In this document: positions 61,901 through 64,000 of the stretch, one piece after another
Numbering within the stretch: position 1 is the first letter of the stretch
Layout: every line of letters starts with the position of its first letter
NCBI GenBank assembly: GCA_003993805.1
Contig: RSEF01000026.1
Coordinates: forward strand, 5,403,973 to 5,467,972
DNA length: 64,000 bases
Origin: Himantopus leucocephalus
Lineage: Eukaryota; Chordata; Aves; Charadriiformes; Recurvirostridae
Reading direction: 5' to 3'
The notes under the pieces: model-generated
Told to the model about the DNA's origin: nothing
Seen by the model: only the letters and a program-made list of their open reading frames with translations
Databases searched by the model: none
Program-made: the position numbers and the translations under genes

Positions 61901-63924
61901 CCTGGCCCCGGCACTAGGCGCCACGGGGATTTTCGACGTCTTGCGCAGGTTTGCAGGCACCAGGCACTGGTGCTGGTGATGTGCTTCGCGTTCACGGATG
62001 CAGTTAGAGCCAACTGTGGCTTGTTCGTTCTCTTGCAACTCGGACTTTTGATATTCCTTGCCCACGGGAAGCTGTAGCGTGTGAGTCAGTGGCGGTGAGG
62101 ACAGTGCAATGGGCAGTGGTAGAGAGCTCCGTACGACCTGCGGTACAAGTGTGAGCGCTCTCAGTGGGTAAGAGCTCAGCCTTGCTGTTTGTTTCAGCCA
62201 TATTTCTGATCTTGTGGAGAATCACTCTGCTCTTGATCATCAGAGACAGCTCTGTTTCTTAAGCAGTTGCTGTTCAGAATGTTCTCAGTAAGGGACAGAA
62301 GGGAGGAGGTACGCAAAAGGGATGACAGTCACCTATACAGTTCGCAGAGCAAGCTGAAAAATACTCTGTTACATAAAACAACTTATGTTGAAACTGCAGA
62401 CAAAAGGGTCTGGTTATTTTTCCATTCAGTATGAATTTTTATTTTTTAACAATTAGAAAGGTGGAGAACTGGGTAGCTCTGTATCATCGTGCAAAAGTGA
62501 TGTTGCACAATTCCTTCTGTAATATCTTGTAAAGACACGGAGAAGTCTGCCGTCGAGAAAACTAGAGATGCAGAGGGAGAGTGGGCACTGTAAATAGTCT
62601 TCTCAGAAGTTCCTGAAAACAGCCAACTTCTTTACCTTCCAAACAAATCAATCCCATTTTTTAAGTCCGAACCTTATGTTACCGGAATAGACCGGTATTA
62701 GTTAATATTAAAGCGTTGAGAAAATACTGCAGCAGTGTTCCTCCTGAATCCTACTGAAAACAGCTTCCTTGCTCAGAGAACTGGACAAAATCCGAAGACT
62801 GTCCATGTTCCAAAGGGTTTTGATATGGATCGCTTGATATTTTCACAACAAAGAAAGAAGTCATGGGACTTAAAATAAAAATTGGCTAATTCTTATGATT
62901 GCAAGAAAACTTTTCTCATTCTGGTCGTCCGGCAGCTCCCTGCTAGAGGATTCCTTGCCGTTTTGCTGATAGCAGCCATCTAGAGACAGAAAATAGGACT
63001 AAACAGAGCCCCGTCTGGCACGTCCTGCTTTCAGTGACACTCTGCTTTACTTTCTGAACAAATCCCCCTACCACTTTCCCAAAGCTCATTAAGTGAGACT
63101 GGAGAATTAACTTTTTAGCCAGCTGCTGAACTTTTCATATTTATAAACACTTGAGTCTTTTGCTTATCTAAGACAAAATGTGTATAGTTTGGAGATGTGC
63201 ACTTCCCTGCCAATGTGCAATGAGTGGTTCTACACTTCATAGAAAAAAAGCCTGAAGTTTCCTGTCACAGCTGAGTGTCGATGCCAAGGGCAAAGGTTTC
63301 TTGCCTTGCTAATCTACATCTTAACTCATGCACTTAATGTGAAGGTGCCACACGCAAACAGGCAGGGAAGAAGCTCGCTGCAATGAAAAGCTCCTGCGCT
63401 GCTGTGAATGTTATGTTTTAAAAGCCTTTTTAATGTAATATTTGAGGTTATGATAGAAGCCAGGAGGGCCAAAGTAAAACCCTCAAAGTAAATGAGTCCT
63501 GTCATTGCTGCCTCGTGAAGAGAGGGTTTGTACGAGGATAACACGAGTCCCAGCGGAATACTTGGGGGATGGGTTGAGAAGGTGCAGGGGAGTTTGCACC
63601 ATTTGTTTTAGCCTAATCTTTATTTCTGGAACTGTTTAGATGGCATCTAGAATATGGATCCTGTCTGGAAGCGCGGGCCGGGCTTGGTGGATGGTCTGTT
63701 CAGTTTTCACACGTTTGAGTCGATGACCTATAAATATTCCATCCCTGAATACCTGAGAAAATCTGCTGTGCTCCTCCCGGTGGGGTCAGCCCGGAGGGCG
63801 CAGTGCTCAGGGCCGCGGGCAGAGCTGAAACGCGCGGCAGTGCCGTCCTAACCCTCCTGCTTCTGCCTAGGTGCTGCGGGTGCTGTGGCCCGTGAGTGCT
63901 CCCAGCGTTCTGGCCTCCAGCTGA
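40987..63924 (+). CDS. ST7L: ST7-like protein (suppression of tumorigenicity 7 like)
   Basis: Exons: 40987-41185, 42098-42180, 43761-43920, 44921-44975, 45650-45765, 47392-47470, 48316-48470, 49033-49130, 49771-49885, 51709-51781, 52442-52544, 55643-55793, 55939-56031, 58872-59011 and, tentatively, 63871-63924. Phases agree across all junctions; the model is 557 aa (human about 575). ST7L is a membrane protein of the ST7 family with no proven biochemical activity; reports link ST7 genes to growth suppression. Likely membrane segments lie at about residues 37-57, 77-97 and 509-526. The central part is helical and TPR-like ([39 protein letters not shown], in two exons). Paralogue ST7 is the alternative, but the divergent CAPZA1 neighbour indicates ST7L. 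Start: Kozak-like GCGGCCATGG in the CpG island. The last exon ([17 protein letters not shown], stop 63922) follows a good acceptor and resembles my memory of the mammalian tail VLGLFCPQ, but is uncertain. Reading through the exon-14 donor would instead add about 10 residues. Confidence 0.93.
41186..43760 (+). other. ST7L: ST7L introns 1-2
   Basis: Intron 1 (41186-42097) starts inside the CpG island and becomes AT-rich. Intron 2 (42181-43760) is AT-rich. No repeat family or extra exon recognised. Confidence 0.6.
44150..44585 (-). mobile_element. Truncated CR1-type LINE, 3' end
   Basis: Read on the minus strand, the element ends in the CR1 tail: ...GGTCCCTTCAACCAACCCAAAC followed by TATTCTACGATC, a degenerate form of the usual ATTCTATGAT repeats. 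Upstream phrases correspond to the CR1 3' region (GTGAGCCCCTGGGGCAGGTT; CCATCCCTGGAGGTG). Only about 435 bp remain, the usual 5'-truncated form. It sits antisense in ST7L intron 3. CR1 is the main LINE of birds and also occurs in other reptiles, so it supports a sauropsid source. Confidence 0.9.
45766..47391 (+). other. ST7L: ST7L intron 5
   Basis: AT-rich, 1.6 kb. No exon, repeat family or RNA gene recognised. Confidence 0.6.
48995..49020. repeat. Oligo(T) tract with nearby ambiguous base
   Basis: A run of more than 20 T residues just upstream of ST7L exon 8, in the polypyrimidine region of its acceptor. A single N lies about 40 bp upstream (near 48959). Confidence 0.8.
49886..51708 (+). 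other. ST7L: ST7L intron 9
   Basis: AT-rich, 1.8 kb. It ends in a TATTTTATTTTATTGTAG acceptor. Nothing else recognised. Confidence 0.6.
51908..51940. repeat. TA/TG-rich dinucleotide tract
   Basis: Short imperfect TATATACATATATATGTGTG stretch within ST7L intron 10. Confidence 0.7.
52545..55642 (+). other. ST7L: ST7L intron 11
   Basis: 3.1 kb, AT-rich. A small GC-richer, CpG-containing patch lies at about 54265-54460 and an A-rich tract at 54495-54520. No exon or known repeat recognised. Confidence 0.55.
56032..58871 (+). other. ST7L: ST7L intron 13
   Basis: 2.8 kb, AT-rich. It ends in a long T-run acceptor just before exon 14. No other feature recognised. Confidence 0.6.
59012..63870 (+). 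other. ST7L: ST7L last intron (proposed)
   Basis: 4.9 kb between the donor of exon 14 (GTAAGT) and the proposed final exon. Two patches differ in composition: 60600-60760 and 61830-61965. The latter is GC- and CpG-rich inside AT-rich DNA. Neither could be assigned to a repeat family or exon by eye. Confidence 0.5.
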
Positions 63925-64000
63925 GTCACCATGCCGCGGGGCGCAGGGGTGAGTGGACAAGGCTGGAGCCGTGGCTTCCAGAGGGTTTTTCTTTTTTTTT

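Overview
The window is vertebrate nuclear DNA, and it most likely comes from a bird. Genes are split into many small exons with GT/AG introns. A truncated CR1-type LINE, the dominant avian interspersed repeat, lies at 44150-44585. The predicted CapZ alpha-1 has the same length as its vertebrate orthologues (286 aa). The gene order matches the block ST7L-CAPZA1-MOV10-RHOC-PPM1J of human 1p13.2, read here in reverse. I found no prokaryotic, viral or plasmid features, and no tRNA, rRNA or CRISPR array.

Layout, left to right. (1) 44-6079 (+): the 3' nine coding exons of PPM1J, a PP2C-family phosphatase whose 5' end lies outside the window; its 3' UTR and candidate poly(A) signals run to about 7605. 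(2) 7606-17300: no coding exon seen. It holds a very GC-rich CpG island (8500-9305) that is the likely RHOC promoter and non-coding first exon, then an approximately 8-kb intron with a 35-bp minisatellite. (3) 17303-18668 (+): all four coding exons of RHOC, 193 aa. (4) 20425-26806 (-): a complete 21-exon MOV10, an SF1 RNA helicase of 969 aa, converging tail-to-tail on RHOC. An ISRE-like interferon-response element lies about 155 bp upstream of its start codon. (5) 26980-29186: spacer with no gene recognised. (6) 30483-40629 (-): complete CAPZA1, 10 coding exons. (7) 40987-63924 (+): ST7L, head-to-head with CAPZA1 across a 357-bp gap between start codons in a shared CpG-island promoter; 14 confident coding exons and one tentative last exon.

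Base composition changes sharply near 29 kb. The left part (PPM1J, RHOC, MOV10) is GC-rich with tiny introns. The right part (CAPZA1, ST7L) is AT-rich with long introns, broken only by the bidirectional promoter and a few small GC-rich islands. The genes do not form a pathway: they are a protein phosphatase, a Rho GTPase that controls the actin cytoskeleton, an antiviral/RNA-silencing helicase, an actin capping subunit and an ST7-family membrane protein.

I saw no undescribed multi-gene system. The most interesting leads are regulatory or splicing-related: the MOV10 ISRE, a possible alternative C-terminal exon of CAPZA1 (30035-30121), a weak CAPZA1 splice donor (GTTGAG), a likely MOV10 3' UTR intron, and several minisatellites.
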